Shown piece by piece: positions 1 through 9,880 of a stretch of 64,000 nucleotides of DNA. The notes below the pieces were generated by a model, which saw only the letters and a list, made by a program, of their open reading frames with translations, was not told the DNA's origin and ran no database searches. Where the stretch lies: the NCBI GenBank assembly GCA_944548615.1, contig OX155974.1:186001-250000 (forward strand). The letters run 5' to 3'. The DNA comes from Micropterix aruncella (taxonomy: Eukaryota; Arthropoda; Insecta; Lepidoptera; Micropterigidae). Numbering within the stretch: the stretch's first letter is position 1; the number at the start of each line of letters is the position of its first letter. The position numbers were made by a program, and so were the translations under genes.

Positions 1-81
1 TAATACGTTTTGAGGGTATTAATGAACAGTTTCGGTGACATGACATTCCATAATATTACGGACTTCGTTTTGTCGTCTAAT
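1..81 (+). repeat. Amplicon unit 1, distal flank (left part)
   Basis: This stretch matches 41597-41677 closely and matches the complement of about 15300-15385. It belongs to the region downstream of the zinc-finger gene in the other amplicon units, so the gene of this unit should lie left of the window. Its continuation is at 4889, where the sequence picks up again with the ACTACTTGG stretch that directly follows in the uninterrupted copy near 41680. The break is the RLE retrotransposon insertion. Confidence 0.8.
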
Positions 82-209
82 CGTTTCTTCGTTTCGTCGT
101 CATTGTAGCCTCCTACTACAACTGTCTGACGTTCCATGTTAAAACGCAAGAATGGACTACCCGCTCTATACCATATTCAATTGGACTATTATTCAATTGG
201 ACTATTCAA

Positions 210-1598
210 TTGGATCATGCTATAGAGCATTTCAAAAGTTGCCTGGCAAAAATAGATGCCTTGCTAATTTCTGGCCCTCGTACGGCCTGGTTCTATGACA
301 ATTATCTAACGTCACATTTGTCATGGCCCTTTCTTATTTACGATTTTACCAAAACCCAACTGTCCCGTCTAGATGCGCTGGTGACAGCTAGTTTAAAATC
401 CTGGCTGTCCTTAGCCAAACCAGCTGACCCCTCGACTCTCTTCAGGTCCAAACAAAATTTTCGGCTAGCGCTAAAACTGCCCTCTCTGCTCTACGCCAAC
501 TCCAGAATAACCAAAAATACGATTCTGTGCAATTTCAAAGATCCGGCAATATCGAAGCACGTAATAAGTGGCCGTAGTGATTCATATGATCTACAAGCCC
601 GCGTAGACTTCCACAAAAAGTTCCTTACTGGAATCAGCCAGAATGGCACTGGTCTGGGGTATGGCAGTACAACTACGAGCGACGTGGACTTGAAGAAGTC
701 TCTTTTGCGGGGAGATTACGACAGCAACAGTATGGCTTATGCTATTGGCCTTCAATGCCAGAATGATTGGACAACAATTGGGGACTTTTGCATTCCGCCT
801 CCAATGCACTGGAAGATAATGCTCTATGACTGGACGCCAGAGATGCTGAAATTTTATTTGAATGCCTTTCAGCATACACTTCCAGACCCCAGTAGCCTCG
901 CTCGTTGGAGCTTTACCGAGGATAGTTCTTGTCCCCTCTGTAGCAATACCCCTTGCACAGCTAGACACATTCTAGCTGGCTGCAAGGTGGCCTTAGATCA
1001 AGGACGGTACACTTACCGCCATCACAAAGTTCTCGCTGTTATTCGCGAGGTAATTAGTCTCTCAGTGGCTCGTGCCAACAAGGGTTTGACAGTATCCTCC
1101 AAACCCCCAATACAGTTTGTGCGGGATGGCTCTAAAGGCAAAAAACATTTAACTACAAAACCTTTCTCAATAATCGAGAAAGCTACAGATTGGATTCTGG
1201 AGGTTGATTCGGTCTCTAAGCAGTATAAATTCCCTGAAAGTCTCGCATGCACAGCCCTCCGTCCAGATATAACTCTTTACTCTCTATCTGGGAAGGTGGC
1301 TCTTATTGTAGAATTAACTGTTCCATGGGAATCAAATATCCCAAAAGACCACGAGTACAAATTAAATAAATACCATGATCTTGCAAATGCCGTAACCCGG
1401 AACGGCTTCACTGTTCACCTTCACGCGGTGGAAGTTGGCGCTCGTGGCCTGCCAGCTAAATCTCTATTTCACCTCTTTAAAGATCTTGGCATTTCCAGAA
1501 AAATAATCAACTCTTTCTTAGAAAAAATATCTAAAACTGCGATTTGCGCATCTCAAATTCTTTGGCTTCGAAGGGGGAGTGAATGGGTGGTAAGGTGA
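210..1598 (+). CDS. C-terminal region of an RLE-type retrotransposon protein (CCHC knuckle and restriction-like endonuclease)
   Basis: The open frame has 462 codons and starts at a TTG, so it is a truncated frame without a genuine start. A CCHC knuckle of the kind that precedes the endonuclease in R2-clade elements uses C241, C244, H253 and C258. It is followed by the restriction-like endonuclease signature: R351-P-D353, then E368 in VELTVP. In the family this domain nicks the target site for target-primed reverse transcription. The RT palm motifs should lie upstream and are absent. The frame ends at TGA 1596-1598 and stays open beyond it. A decayed relative lies at 34518-34985 on the minus strand. 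Confidence 0.8.
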   Translation: MDHAIEHFKSCLAKIDALLISGPRTAWFYDNYLTSHLSWPFLIYDFTKTQLSRLDALVTASLKSWLSLAKPADPSTLFRSKQNFRLALKLPSLLYANSRITKNTILCNFKDPAISKHVISGRSDSYDLQARVDFHKKFLTGISQNGTGLGYGSTTTSDVDLKKSLLRGDYDSNSMAYAIGLQCQNDWTTIGDFCIPPPMHWKIMLYDWTPEMLKFYLNAFQHTLPDPSSLARWSFTEDSSCPLCSNTPCTARHILAGCKVALDQGRYTYRHHKVLAVIREVISLSVARANKGLTVSSKPPIQFVRDGSKGKKHLTTKPFSIIEKATDWILEVDSVSKQYKFPESLACTALRPDITLYSLSGKVALIVELTVPWESNIPKDHEYKLNKYHDLANAVTRNGFTVHLHAVEVGARGLPAKSLFHLFKDLGISRKIINSFLEKISKTAICASQILWLRRGSEWVVR

Positions 1599-2081
1599 AC
1601 GCTCACATGTGGCAAGACAGCTGTCCTAAACCTACCGCAGCCGGTTGAAACCTACCACAGCCGGAGAATTCCCGCTACCCCAGTTGAAACCCCAAACAAC
1701 GACACTGCTAAAACGACACCGGACCTTGCTTGCCCTATCTGCGGGAAACAATATAAACGATTAGCATGGTTAAACAAACACATTGCTGGGCACGATGATA
1801 GCGACGCTGCACGTCAGTGTCTTAAACCGTCGCAAGGAGTCACGGACAGAGTCGAACCTCACACGTCCCTAGACTCCACATCTACCCGCAGTTTGTCACC
1901 CGACCGGTCTCCTCTACCCGCGCAAATCGTATCCTTCCCTCCTCTAAAATTCCCTTCACTTGCGAAAGAGGACTGGGAATTTCATAATAATAATTTAACT
2001 TCTATTCTTGACCACTCTGTGAACCATAATGCCCCTGCCAGCGTCCAGCTGTCGTCCTTCCAGGTGGGGGTAAGTTCGTAA
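1599..2081 (+). CDS. In-frame extension after the endonuclease stop, with a C2H2 zinc finger
   Basis: Directly after TGA 1596-1598 the same frame stays open for 160 codons. It encodes one C2H2 finger, CPICGKQYKRLAWLNKHIAG plus the final H, followed by a Ser/Pro-rich stretch and a segment containing KFPSLAKEDW. Such fingers usually sit at the N-terminus of RLE elements, so this downstream position is odd. The second copy at 34.4 kb lacks about 420 bp here: its 3' UTR passes from the CACAGCCGG motif almost straight to the TCTGGAATCC motif. The segment could be a C-terminal extension reached by readthrough, a second ORF, or a misplaced piece of a 5' end. An imperfect direct repeat (CCTACCGCAGCCGG and CCTACCACAGCCGG) marks its left edge. 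Confidence 0.5.
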   Translation, partial: TLTCGKTAVLNLPQPVETYHSRRIPATPVETPNNDTAKTTPDLACPICGKQYKRLAWLNKHIAGHDDSDAARQCLKPSQGVTDRVEPHTSLDSTSTRSLSPDRSPLPAQIVSFPPLKFPSLAKEDWEFHNNNLTSILDHSVNHNAPASVQLSSFQVGVSS

Positions 2082-2127
2082 GTCCGGAATCTACTGCTCA
2101 TCCCCCAGAAGAGTAAAAAAAAAAGTA

Positions 2128-2385
2128 GGGGAGAGGGCCCCATTATGGGATAGCTTTCGTTGAAGTGCTATATAAAAAGAAGCTTTAATGTAATACATAC
2201 TAAACCAAGTAGATTTCATTACAAATTCCATGTTCTTATAGTCCTATGAAAAGTATGTCCCTAGTTCTTTAATATTTTCCACCACATTAAAAAGAACAAA
2301 AAATTGACTTTTTGTACAACAAAAAAAAGGTGTCCTAATATGGGACGTCATATACTCCTAATATGGGATGGTATCCCATATTAGG
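2128..2385. repeat. Left inverted repeat and subterminal motifs of the pogo-like element
   Basis: After the terminal repeat there are three copies of CCTAATATGGGA: 2334-2345 and 2357-2368 forward, 2374-2385 reversed. The terminal repeat holds a related CCCATTATGGGATA. Repeated subterminal sites are usually transposase binding sites, which is the likely role here. About 140 bp between the two clusters is non-coding. Confidence 0.7.
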
Positions 2386-2526
2386 TTTACATATTTGTTT
2401 AATTGTGAGATTTAAATTCCATGTTTACAAAACACACTTTTATTCAAAATAAATTATAACAATTCAAGAAGAGAGACAAAATTCACATATAAAGTTAACA
2501 ATAAGTGCGTCCACGCCAGCACACAT

Positions 2527-4360
2527 TTAATGAGACCAACGAAAGCATTTGGTACACCTGATCCATTTTTCTCCTGCAATATCGTTTGAGTATGGATTCA
2601 AGCAGTAAATGCAGTCCACATCCTCGTTTGCCTCGCTGTCATCAGATTCCATCAGTGGTGGCTCCTCGCTGTCAGATGAAGATGAACTTTCTTCAACTAT
2701 CTTCCTTTTATAAGGCATCTTCTTTGGTCCTTTTTTGTTATTCCTACTTTCTTTACCTTTGGATTTTACTTTTGGGCCTGTTGTGTTTTTGTGTGTTAGC
2801 TGTTTTTGGAGCTCTTCTTTGTATGGTGAACTAGTCACTAATAGAGCCTTTCCTGTTCTACCCTGAGCTTTCTGTGCATCAGGTGGCTTGTTTTTTAATT
2901 AAGGTACAGGGCTGATATCAGTGGGCTTAATAAGGAAACACGGCGTTATCTTAACACCACAAGTTGATGTTGATGGCTGTGGAGATAGATTTGATGCAGC
3001 TGTAAACGTTGGTGTGGGTTTAGATGTGGTTGATCTAGCACTTAAAGTCAAGGGGGGTGTTTTTGGTTCAGCGCTTAAAATTGGTAGAGGCGTGGTCGGC
3101 GAAGCATTTACGACTAGCGGTATAGATGTGTCCACATCTACTCCATCATCATCATGCACGGCAAATTCGTGGTCTCTGAAATGATCGCGGTCGAATGGAA
3201 ATATGCCGCTTCTTCTAAATCCATTTACAGCGACCTCCACTGTAGCAGACCTTAGGTATGCTTTCCCAACAAGCTCTGCGACTTGAAACGCCGTCACAAC
3301 ACGCCCTGGGTGGTGCTTCAGCCATGTATCAATTTCTTTAGCGTAGTAGGTTTTAAAAGGACTCATGAACGAAACGTCTAATGGTTGCATCCTGTGAGAC
3401 GAATGCGGTGGGAGGCATATAAGTATAACCCCATTATCTCGACATAAGTCAATAACATCCATATTCCTGGTGTGAGAAAAGTGGCCATCGAGAATCATTA
3501 TAACTGGATTTTCCTTGGTTGGGTTGGGTTGCAATGAAATGCACCACCCACTGTGTGAAAATATAACTCTGTATCCATCCAGATTTATGGCATGCAAACT
3601 GAGAGCCTGGTGGGGCACCAGTCTTCAACTCCTCCTTCATATGCACTCGGGGGAAAACGAATAATGGAGGAACGAAATGTCCTGATGCGCTCATACAAGT
3701 AACTAATGTTATAAGAGCCCCCCGTTCTGCTGATGAAATCCCGCCAACTTGTTTTTGGCCCTTTAAACTTAACACTTTTTCCATTTTATGTTGTACTACA
3801 GTTACTCCGGTCTCATCTACGTTGTAGATTTTGGTTGCATCGAAGTTGATTTTTGGAAGTTCGACTTCGAGGATGTCGTTAAATGCGTCAACTTTTGCTT
3901 TTGTAAATCCTTTTGCGCGATTTGCTGATGTTGCTTGAGGTGTCCTAAAGGACAAAGTAGGATTTCGTTTTAAAAAAATTTTCATCCACTTTTTGCCAGC
4001 GGTATTTGTTTTCGCATTAAACTGATGTGGTATATTATTCTTTAAAGCAAGTTGGAACGCTAAAGTGCGAATGTCCGAAGCTCTTAGCCCATAAAATTTA
4101 TTCACCATTAGTAAACTATATTCTACCAGTTCCCGTTCCAAATCCTCAGAGAAAATCGGCTTTCTACCCAATTTCAGTGCATTCAGATCTTCTATTGTAC
4201 GCGTTTCATTTTTGCAATAACGCTCAAGAGTCGACTTTGGGATAGAAAATAATTTAGAAGCTCTAAGGTATCCCATTTCCTTGTTTTTTACTGCATTGTA
4301 TGCACGTATCATTTGCTCGGGATCCCATTTCTTCCGCTTTTTATTTTCATCTTTATCCAT
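2527..4360 (-). pseudogene. pogo-like transposase (HTH_psq plus DDE), one frameshift and one stop
   Basis: The frame starts at ATG 4360. Residues of about 10-55 form a psq-type helix-turn-helix, including KWDPEQMIRAYN and SIPKSTLERYCKN, which in the family binds the element ends. A CENP-B-like second DNA-binding region follows. The DDE_1 catalytic core shows YNVDETG, then ILDGHFSH, then PLDVSFMSPFK. The frame shifts near 3520-3540, where the first frame runs out at 3449 and the second carries on. A single in-frame TAA at 2899-2901 separates the core from the C-terminus (2838-2527), which is acidic/serine-rich and ends in a PHD-like half finger with CIYC and CTKC. It is inactive as written. 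Confidence 0.88.
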
Positions 4361-4404
4361 CTTAAAAAAAAAAACATTTAAAATTACATTATAAAAGTAG
4401 TTAT

Positions 4405-4823
4405 CCTAATATGGGATATCCCATACATGGCACCCCACGCTATCCCATATTAGGGTAAGGTCATGTTTTGCAAACACGTGTTCAAAACAAAAATACTATG
4501 TGATATTAGCAACAAATAACACATGAAAGTCAAAATAAATGTTTTTAGTTTAAGCAAAAACACATTATAAAGATGAATTAGCAAACCTACCTTAGCAAAA
4601 GTAAACTTCCAATACATGCACGTAACAATCTCCGGAGCAAAAATTTTGCGTGGACTGCACTCGTTCGTTGGTACGAGCAGACTGGCGTCCAGGCGGTTCA
4701 ACATAGCCGTGCGACCATACGGGCTACTGATACACCCATAGTGCGATAGATGGCAGTGCCTCAGATTCGAAATAACCCACTATCCCATATTAGGCACCTA
4801 TCCCATAATGGGTTCCGCTCCCC
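4405..4823. repeat. Right inverted repeat and subterminal motifs of the pogo-like element
   Basis: Three more copies of the 12-bp CCTAATATGGGA motif occur at 4405-4416 (forward), 4443-4454 and 4783-4794 (reversed), and the terminal form lies at 4799-4812. The transposase start codon is at 4360, so these copies lie in its 5' leader. They could both bind transposase and modulate its promoter. Confidence 0.7.
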
Positions 4824-5383
4824 TATTATGATGGGCCCGACTCCGGTCGGTGAATTCCATGGCAGCTCCGTTTGTATTTATTTTATATACTACTTGGATG
4901 GTCTTAGATGGTAATCTATTGAATCTACATCTAATTAGATGGTCATCATCATACTTGGTGTATTAGTAGAAAGAGTAGAACCTACTTTTAGGGAAAAATA
5001 TTATATTGCAACAGTAATGTGAGAATAGTAGGTAAGACTAAATATAACTTAGAGACCGATGTTCAATACCGACTCCTAAGAGGCGTGTTGTACTCTACTA
5101 ATGTTTCTGCTCCTTTACTGATTCAATCACGTGACATCAACGTTTAAATTATTCAGCTTGAAAAATAAGAGTTAGTCGTGCCTCCGTTAAATAATCACTA
5201 CTTTTGAATACTATTGAGACAGGTAGGTACCAACAATTTTCGGTTAAGCTATACGAAATGTAAGACAAAACATAACCTAAAAATGTATCTAGAAGTACAT
5301 TTTGAGCAAAGAATATGAATAGGTAACGAGAAATAATGACAAAATGAACGCGATTTATAGACTCTTTCAGCTTTCAGCAACTA

Positions 5384-5490
5384 GTCAGAGTGCACAACCG
5401 ATTGGTGTCGCCGAACGGTGCGCAAACCGTCCAGTAGCGTCGGGCCATGCAATCCCACCATGGGTCCACAATCTGTGAGACCTGAGTCGC
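5384..5490 (+). repeat. Recurring module (AGTCAGAGTGCACA ... CGGTGCGCA)
   Basis: A short, unusually GC-rich block with AGTCAGAGTGCACA, then CGATTGG, then a CGGTGCGCA/ACCGTCCAG pair. Related copies are at about 11400-11445 (minus), 14690-14772 (minus), 33800-33865 (plus) and 42225-42330 (plus). Three copies belong to the amplicon units. The other two belong to a different repeat of about 490 bp. The module is therefore older than, and independent of, either context. It may be the head or tail of a SINE or LINE. Confidence 0.6.
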
Positions 5491-5518
5491 TACCCAATAT
5501 AATCAATTAGACCTTGAT

Positions 5519-6117
5519 TAAAAGCCATTCGTTATCAATTTTATTATAGACGACCAAATAAATTGCTATTAGTTTCGCCGTCAATGCCTTCTGTGCCACC
5601 TGCATTTCACCGACGCAGTAGGGTTGCCAGCATGTACTATGGAGTTGAGCAATCTAATATGCAATTCAATGACGCTACTCGGCCCGGTGGCATAGTGGTT
5701 AGGAGGCCTGATCTTACATTGTAAGGTCCCGGGTTCGAATCCCCGCTGGGTCACCATTTTCCTTTCGGATAAAATTAACGGAATTGCATTCTCAATTTTG
5801 TCGATTGAATGCAATAACAAGACATTTACTTACACACAGTTATTCGCAGACATACATATGCACACGTAATAGTATGGTTGGTTGTAAGAGATTGTCATAT
5901 GACAATAAACCCGCCCTTTGTGATTTCACAATAAGGTGTAGAAACAAACAAACAAACAATGATATTATTAGGATTAAAATGGTTCCGTCGGAAATACGAT
6001 TGTTCAAATTTGGCAACCCTTCTACGCTGGTGAAATGCAGGTGGCATTGATAGCATTGACGGCCAAACTTTAGCGATTTATTTAGCCATCTATAATAACA
6101 TTGATAACGAATGGCTT
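5519..6117. mobile_element. About 600-bp element with 115-125-bp terminal inverted repeats
   Basis: The outer arms (about 5519-5645 and 5995-6117) are imperfect inverted repeats, beginning AAAGCCATTCGTTATCAA on the left with its complement on the right. The middle holds the tRNA-like sequence and a run of simple AAAC repeats. The unit at 14.0-14.5 kb retains only one arm. An exact target duplication could not be fixed. This is either a MITE that captured a tRNA-like sequence or a fold-back pair. Confidence 0.6.
5681..5756 (+). tRNA. tRNA-like sequence with encoded CCA (isotype not assignable)
   Basis: The 73 nt plus CCA fold as a cloverleaf in part. The acceptor arms GGCCCGG and CTGGGTC pair along all seven positions, with two G-U pairs. 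The A box TGGCATAGTGG and B box GGTTCGAATCC are intact. The D stem and T stem each have one mismatch. The anticodon arm does not give a clean 7-nt loop with U33, so no amino acid can be named. A copy with three differences is at 14278-14353. A SINE head or tRNA pseudogene is more likely than a working tRNA. Confidence 0.5.
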
Positions 6118-6401
6118 TTTATGATTAGGAAAAATGTGAGATATTAGGCCGTGTTCGAGTTGGCCACGAAGACCCATTTGTTCAGGGTCGGTCACAGCCA
6201 GGCTTACCAGGTGTTCGGTTTTTTACCGAACTGTTTCGGATTTCAGTCCCTTGTACGGTGTTCGGTATGAAGAAAATACTGAAGTATGGGTGGTTCGGTA
6301 TTTGCGAAAGTCCTTTCATATAATCACATCACACGATTGAGCTATACATATGTTACATGTCGCCAGCCGGCGCGTGCTGTATTCGTGACTTTAATTGATC
6401 G
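6118..6401. other. Non-coding spacer with a short shared repeat
   Basis: The only recognisable piece is at about 6155-6195 (GGCCACGAAGACCCATT and onward), which matches the complement of about 33978-34022. A TTCGGT-rich stretch follows. No gene is seen. Confidence 0.5.
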
Positions 6402-7060
6402 TTGTCCATCCCATTTAGTGTAAAAACAGATGGGGTGAAGGCTCTTATTCAACACAGTAACGGCAAGAAACACTGTTCATTGGTGCGATCAAAAAATGTC
6501 TCAAGAAAAATTAGCAAATTGTTTGGTCCACCTTCTGGTGATTTAGAAGAGAAAGTAGCTGCAGTTGAACTCACTAAAACCTATCACTCCGTTAATAAAC
6601 ATAAAATTAGATTCCATAAACATATAAATTAGATTCCATACTCTACAATGACTCTGAGTTGGCTTCAAAGGTGCAGTTGGGAAGAACAAAAATGGAAGCT
6701 GTACTGAGTAATGTTTTGGCGCCATATTCCATAGAAACTTTCGTAAAGAAAATAAATGATCAAAACAGTCCATTTTCAATATCTATTGATGCCTCCAATA
6801 AAGGGAACAGTTTTTTCCCCCTTGCAGTAACTTTCTTTGATGATGAAGATGGAAAAGTGAATTACCTATTGGATTTTTACGAAGAACCGGACGAGACATT
6901 AGAGTCTATTACGAATACGATTATCAAAGCTTTAGAAAAACTTCGTTTGGATCTAAATAATGTTTTTGCATATAGTGCTGACAATGCTTCGGTCAATTAT
7001 GGCCGCAACTGCGCGGTCTTTCAGAAGTTACAAATTCTGCAACCAAATATCCTTAATTAA
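6402..7060 (+). pseudogene. hAT-family transposase fragment
   Basis: Two open pieces, 6402-6632 and 6659-7060, lie in different frames. The first resembles the end of an N-terminal BED-like finger, with DGVKALIQHSNGKKH. The second has the start of a hAT catalytic domain: SISIDASNKGNSFFPLAVTF, a later LLDFYEEPDETLE, and FAYSADNASVNYGR. The rest of the transposase, including the C-terminal dimerisation region, is missing. A frameshift separates the pieces. Terminal repeats were not found. Confidence 0.75.
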
Positions 7061-7149
7061 GTTGAAACAAGTATTTTAAGGAAAAAAAAATTAAAAAAAA
7101 CGTTCCCAAGCTTATTATGAAATAGCTAGATATTAAACCAAATATGATT

Positions 7150-7550
7150 AATATACAGGATGTTTTTACAGCACGGGCATTTTTAGTGGGTTAATCAATA
7201 CAACAAAATAAGCAACAAAAAAACACAGGTTTAAAAAAAAAAAAACGGATTTTTGTTTTTTTTTAAAATGTAAAAGTTTGAAGAGGTTGACTGTAAGAAA
7301 AAGGTTTGACAAAAATTTGAGCGCGCTGCGCCGTCTAGCGGTAAGTATTATATCGTAAATAAACAATATTAGTGACATTTTACTTACCGTTAGATAACGT
7401 ATCGTGATCATAGCTTCTTACACTATTAAAAAAACACAAAACGATAATTTAAAAAAAAAAAAAAAAATAACTTTTTTTTTAAAGTTGCTTACTTTGTTGT
7501 ACCTACTGATTCACCGACTCAAAAAAAGCCCTTGCAGAAAAACAACTTGT
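7150..7550. mobile_element. MITE-like inverted-repeat element upstream of zinc-finger copy 1
   Basis: The outer sequences are imperfect inverted repeats, with GGGTTAATCAATACAACAAA at the left and the complement of a related stretch at 7485-7545. An inner palindrome lies around TAGCGGTAAGT and ACTTACCGTTAGA. Homologous material precedes the zinc-finger gene in both other units (18868-19150 and 38925-39115), so it was in the unit before amplification. Confidence 0.6.
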
Positions 7551-7694
7551 ATGAATATTGAACTTTATATTCCAATATGTGGCAATACTAAACACGAAAC
7601 GTCAAAATAATAACATCTGTTTACGGTGTAGATCGTTTTGCAGTTTTCCGCTTTATTTTACCTCTATATATAGTCAAAAGTATAAATATTCACC

Positions 7695-9544
7695 ATGGAA
7701 AGGCAGGAAAATGATGAAACTAATGCAGACATTAAAGTGGAGATAGTATTAGAGTCCGATCTCGAAGACAGGATGCCAAGTTGCTCTGACAATAAATACA
7801 GTAAAACGTTGGAACCAGAAAGCGATATTTGCTACAAAGAAGAGCAACCAAACTCTTCTTATATGGAAGCAAATATTCTGAAATTTGAAGAAGAGGCAAT
7901 GGCTTTCATAAAACCCGAAGGAAGCGTGATGAAAGAGGTCAAAGTATTGTTAACGAAATTTGATAAATTCACATGCGTTGTCTGCGATCGCCATCTAGAC
8001 AGAAGCGTGCCAATGGTCCCGCATGCAAGCATAACAAGGAAATTGTGCTATTTTGCAAAGACTGTATCGGGCGAAATGTTAAAAAATATATTTGTGTCAA
8101 ATGTAGATATGAATCAAGTAGTAGATTTGTTCTAATTGAGCATGTTAACAATGATATTGCGTATTGATGTCAAACGGTTGACTGAAACCAACGACATTTC
8201 TTAAATATGACAGTAACACCGCAGGCGATTTTTTTTTAAGAATTTCGCGCGAAATTCGAAAAAAAAAAATCGCCTGCGGTGTTACTGTTATATTTAAGAA
8301 ATGTCGTTGGTTTCAGTCAACCGTTTGACATCAATTGATGACATCAAATGACGCAATGACTGCGGTGTTAGTTTTATATTTAAAAAAGTGACGTTCGTTT
8401 GTGTCAACTTTTTGTCATCAAATAACAGTTATTGATAAAAACCTCAAAAATAGTTTTTTGAATATCGCAGATACCTTTTTCACCGCCCATTTCTCCAACT
8501 TATTGCGTCATTGCAAAAACTTCGCAAAATGTCATCTGTTTTGTAATGTAGCTAATTGTTATCGATAAGAAAGACCGCGCATAATTGTTTTTTTTAATTG
8601 GCAACATTTTGCTTTTGACATGACTGTGTGTTGTCCCTATATACGTATATTGGCCCTGCATACGCATACACGCATATGTCCGTGTATCCGTGTAGCGGCC
8701 TTGCATCGTACGGCCGCGCCGCGCTAGTTTGTTGACATAAAACTTTGAAACTTAAAGTGCCTATATCTCGCTTATTTATTGAGAGCGACCAAAGATTATT
8801 GCAGATTCGGAATCAGCGTAGTGAATATAGTCGGGTGAAGTTTAAAAATCAAGAATCCAGGAGAGGTTCCTATACTGCAGTTAGACCGTGCAGAGGAAAT
8901 TTAAGAAACATAGGTGTGAACAGTGTGACAGGGCATTTTCATATATAGGAAGTTTGAAAGGACACGTCCAATCGATCCATCGCAAACTAAAGCATGCGTG
9001 TCAGCAGTGTAACAAAGTCTTTTCTTCTCGCGACTACTTACTACGGCATTTAAATTTCACTCACCGGCGATTGAATGTATTCACGTGTGATTTATGCAAC
9101 ACAGAATTTCCAAATCGAACAAGCTTTAAACGGCACATCAATGGCGTTCATAGAAAAATGAAGGAATTTAAATGTAAGGAATGCAAACGCGCTTTCTTTG
9201 CGAGTGGTAATTTAATTAAACATGTCAATTCTGTCCACCGGAAATTGAAGCCTTTCGCGTGTGACAAATGCAATCGCAGTTTTGCAATGCGTGCACATTT
9301 AAAGGACCATATAAACTCAGTCCATCTCAGAATGAAGTATAGTTGAGCGGAATGTAACGGAGCTTTCACCCAAAAGTCGCACTTAATCGGGCATATAAAT
9401 GTAATACACCGAAAAATTAAGCCCTTTGTTTGTACAAAATGCAAGCATGCATTTGGTTGGAAAAGTCATCATAAAAATCACTTGACTGCTGCCAAATGCC
9501 AATTAAAAAATATTAAACAATCGATAAGCAACGGTCGGCGGTAG
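7695..9544 (+). pseudogene. C2H2 zinc-finger gene, amplicon copy 1 (broken)
   Basis: This copy is clearly homologous to the 370-codon genes at 17599-18711 and 39297-40409 but has three lesions. A small indel near 8015-8020 shifts the frame after SVPM. A 0.7-kb insertion (about 8159-8887) splits the gene between its first and second C2H2 fingers. A TGA at 9344-9346 stops the frame after MKYS. Beyond that stop the remaining two fingers and the GRR end (TAG 9542-9544) are still readable. The start context ACCATGGAAAGGCAGG is kept. Confidence 0.9.
8159..8887. mobile_element. Insertion in zinc-finger copy 1, containing a near-perfect hairpin
   Basis: The homologous genes are continuous here, so about 730 bp is an insertion. 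Its left part (about 8163-8334) is a hairpin with arms of about 74 bp and a palindromic loop around TTTCGCGCGAAA. The rest holds a degenerate GTATAC/CATATG-rich stretch and no coding motif. I cannot name the family or fix a target duplication. Confidence 0.65.
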
Positions 9545-9880
9545 ACCTTTGATAAGTACTCCTCGTCTTCTAAGCAAGCAGAATATAGTGCATCGGTGGA
9601 GCACGAACACTTTTTTAGATGAAATCGAACAATGCGATCTCCAGTAGGTAGTATATTCTATTGTATGTATGCATTTTATTTTTCAGTTTCTTTTTGTGAA
9701 TTTTTATTTATCTACGAACAACCAATACGAAACAATCAAATGCTTCTATATAATATGATTCTAATTACTTAAAAACCTAGATTTAAGTGTGTATGTTTAT
9801 TATATTATTTATACGGAACAGTCAAATGCATTTATTGATAATTCTAATGCCTTTAAAATTACCTAGATTTAATATCCTCA
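9545..9880 (+). repeat. Immediate 3' flank of zinc-finger copy 1
   Basis: Collinear with 40410-40735 and with the complement of 17598-17583 plus 16302 and below. It holds the GAGTACTC block, an ATGTATGCAT stretch and AT-rich sequence. The ATTTAAGTGTGTATGTTTATT motif occurs several times in all units. No gene is seen. Confidence 0.75.

Larger units (their letters stand above)
2128..4823 (-). mobile_element. pogo/Tigger-like DNA transposon (about 2.7 kb), TA target duplication
   Basis: The ends are imperfect inverted repeats: GGGGAGAGGGCCCCATTATG on the left, and GGGGAGCGGAACCCATTATG when the right end is read inwards. TA lies on both sides (2126-2127 and 4824-4825). The empty site is preserved in the related LINE copy near 34.42 kb, so the insertion is certain. 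The element carries a decayed transposase on the minus strand and several 12-bp subterminal motifs. Tc1/mariner-superfamily elements of the pogo group use TA targets and this protein layout. Confidence 0.9.
82..4888 (+). mobile_element. RLE-type non-LTR retrotransposon, 5'-truncated, carrying a nested DNA transposon
   Basis: The element holds the C-terminal part of an R2/R4-like reverse transcriptase protein and a 3' untranslated region. It interrupts an amplicon flank that is continuous in the copy at 41597-42630, which gives both boundaries within a few bases. Its 3' UTR is split by the pogo-like element at 2128-4823. The distal part (4826-4888) matches the complement of 34370-34430, where a second copy has no such insertion. 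The 3' end is an AT-rich tail without long poly(A). The RT domain itself is missing, so the copy is dead. Confidence 0.8.
4889..6117 (+). repeat. Amplicon unit 1, distal flank (right part)
   Basis: This continues the flank interrupted at position 81. It is collinear with 41680-42631 and, inverted, with 15290 down to about 14020. It contains the conserved CGGTGCGCA module at about 5384-5490 and the inverted-repeat element at 5519-6117. No convincing coding region is present. Short open frames here are not conserved in frame between the copies. Confidence 0.8.

Noticed and set aside
5784..6050. 88-codon frame and its partner at 14017-14250
   Set aside because: They lie in the inverted-repeat element, and the frames differ by substitutions and a different end. 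Not a gene.
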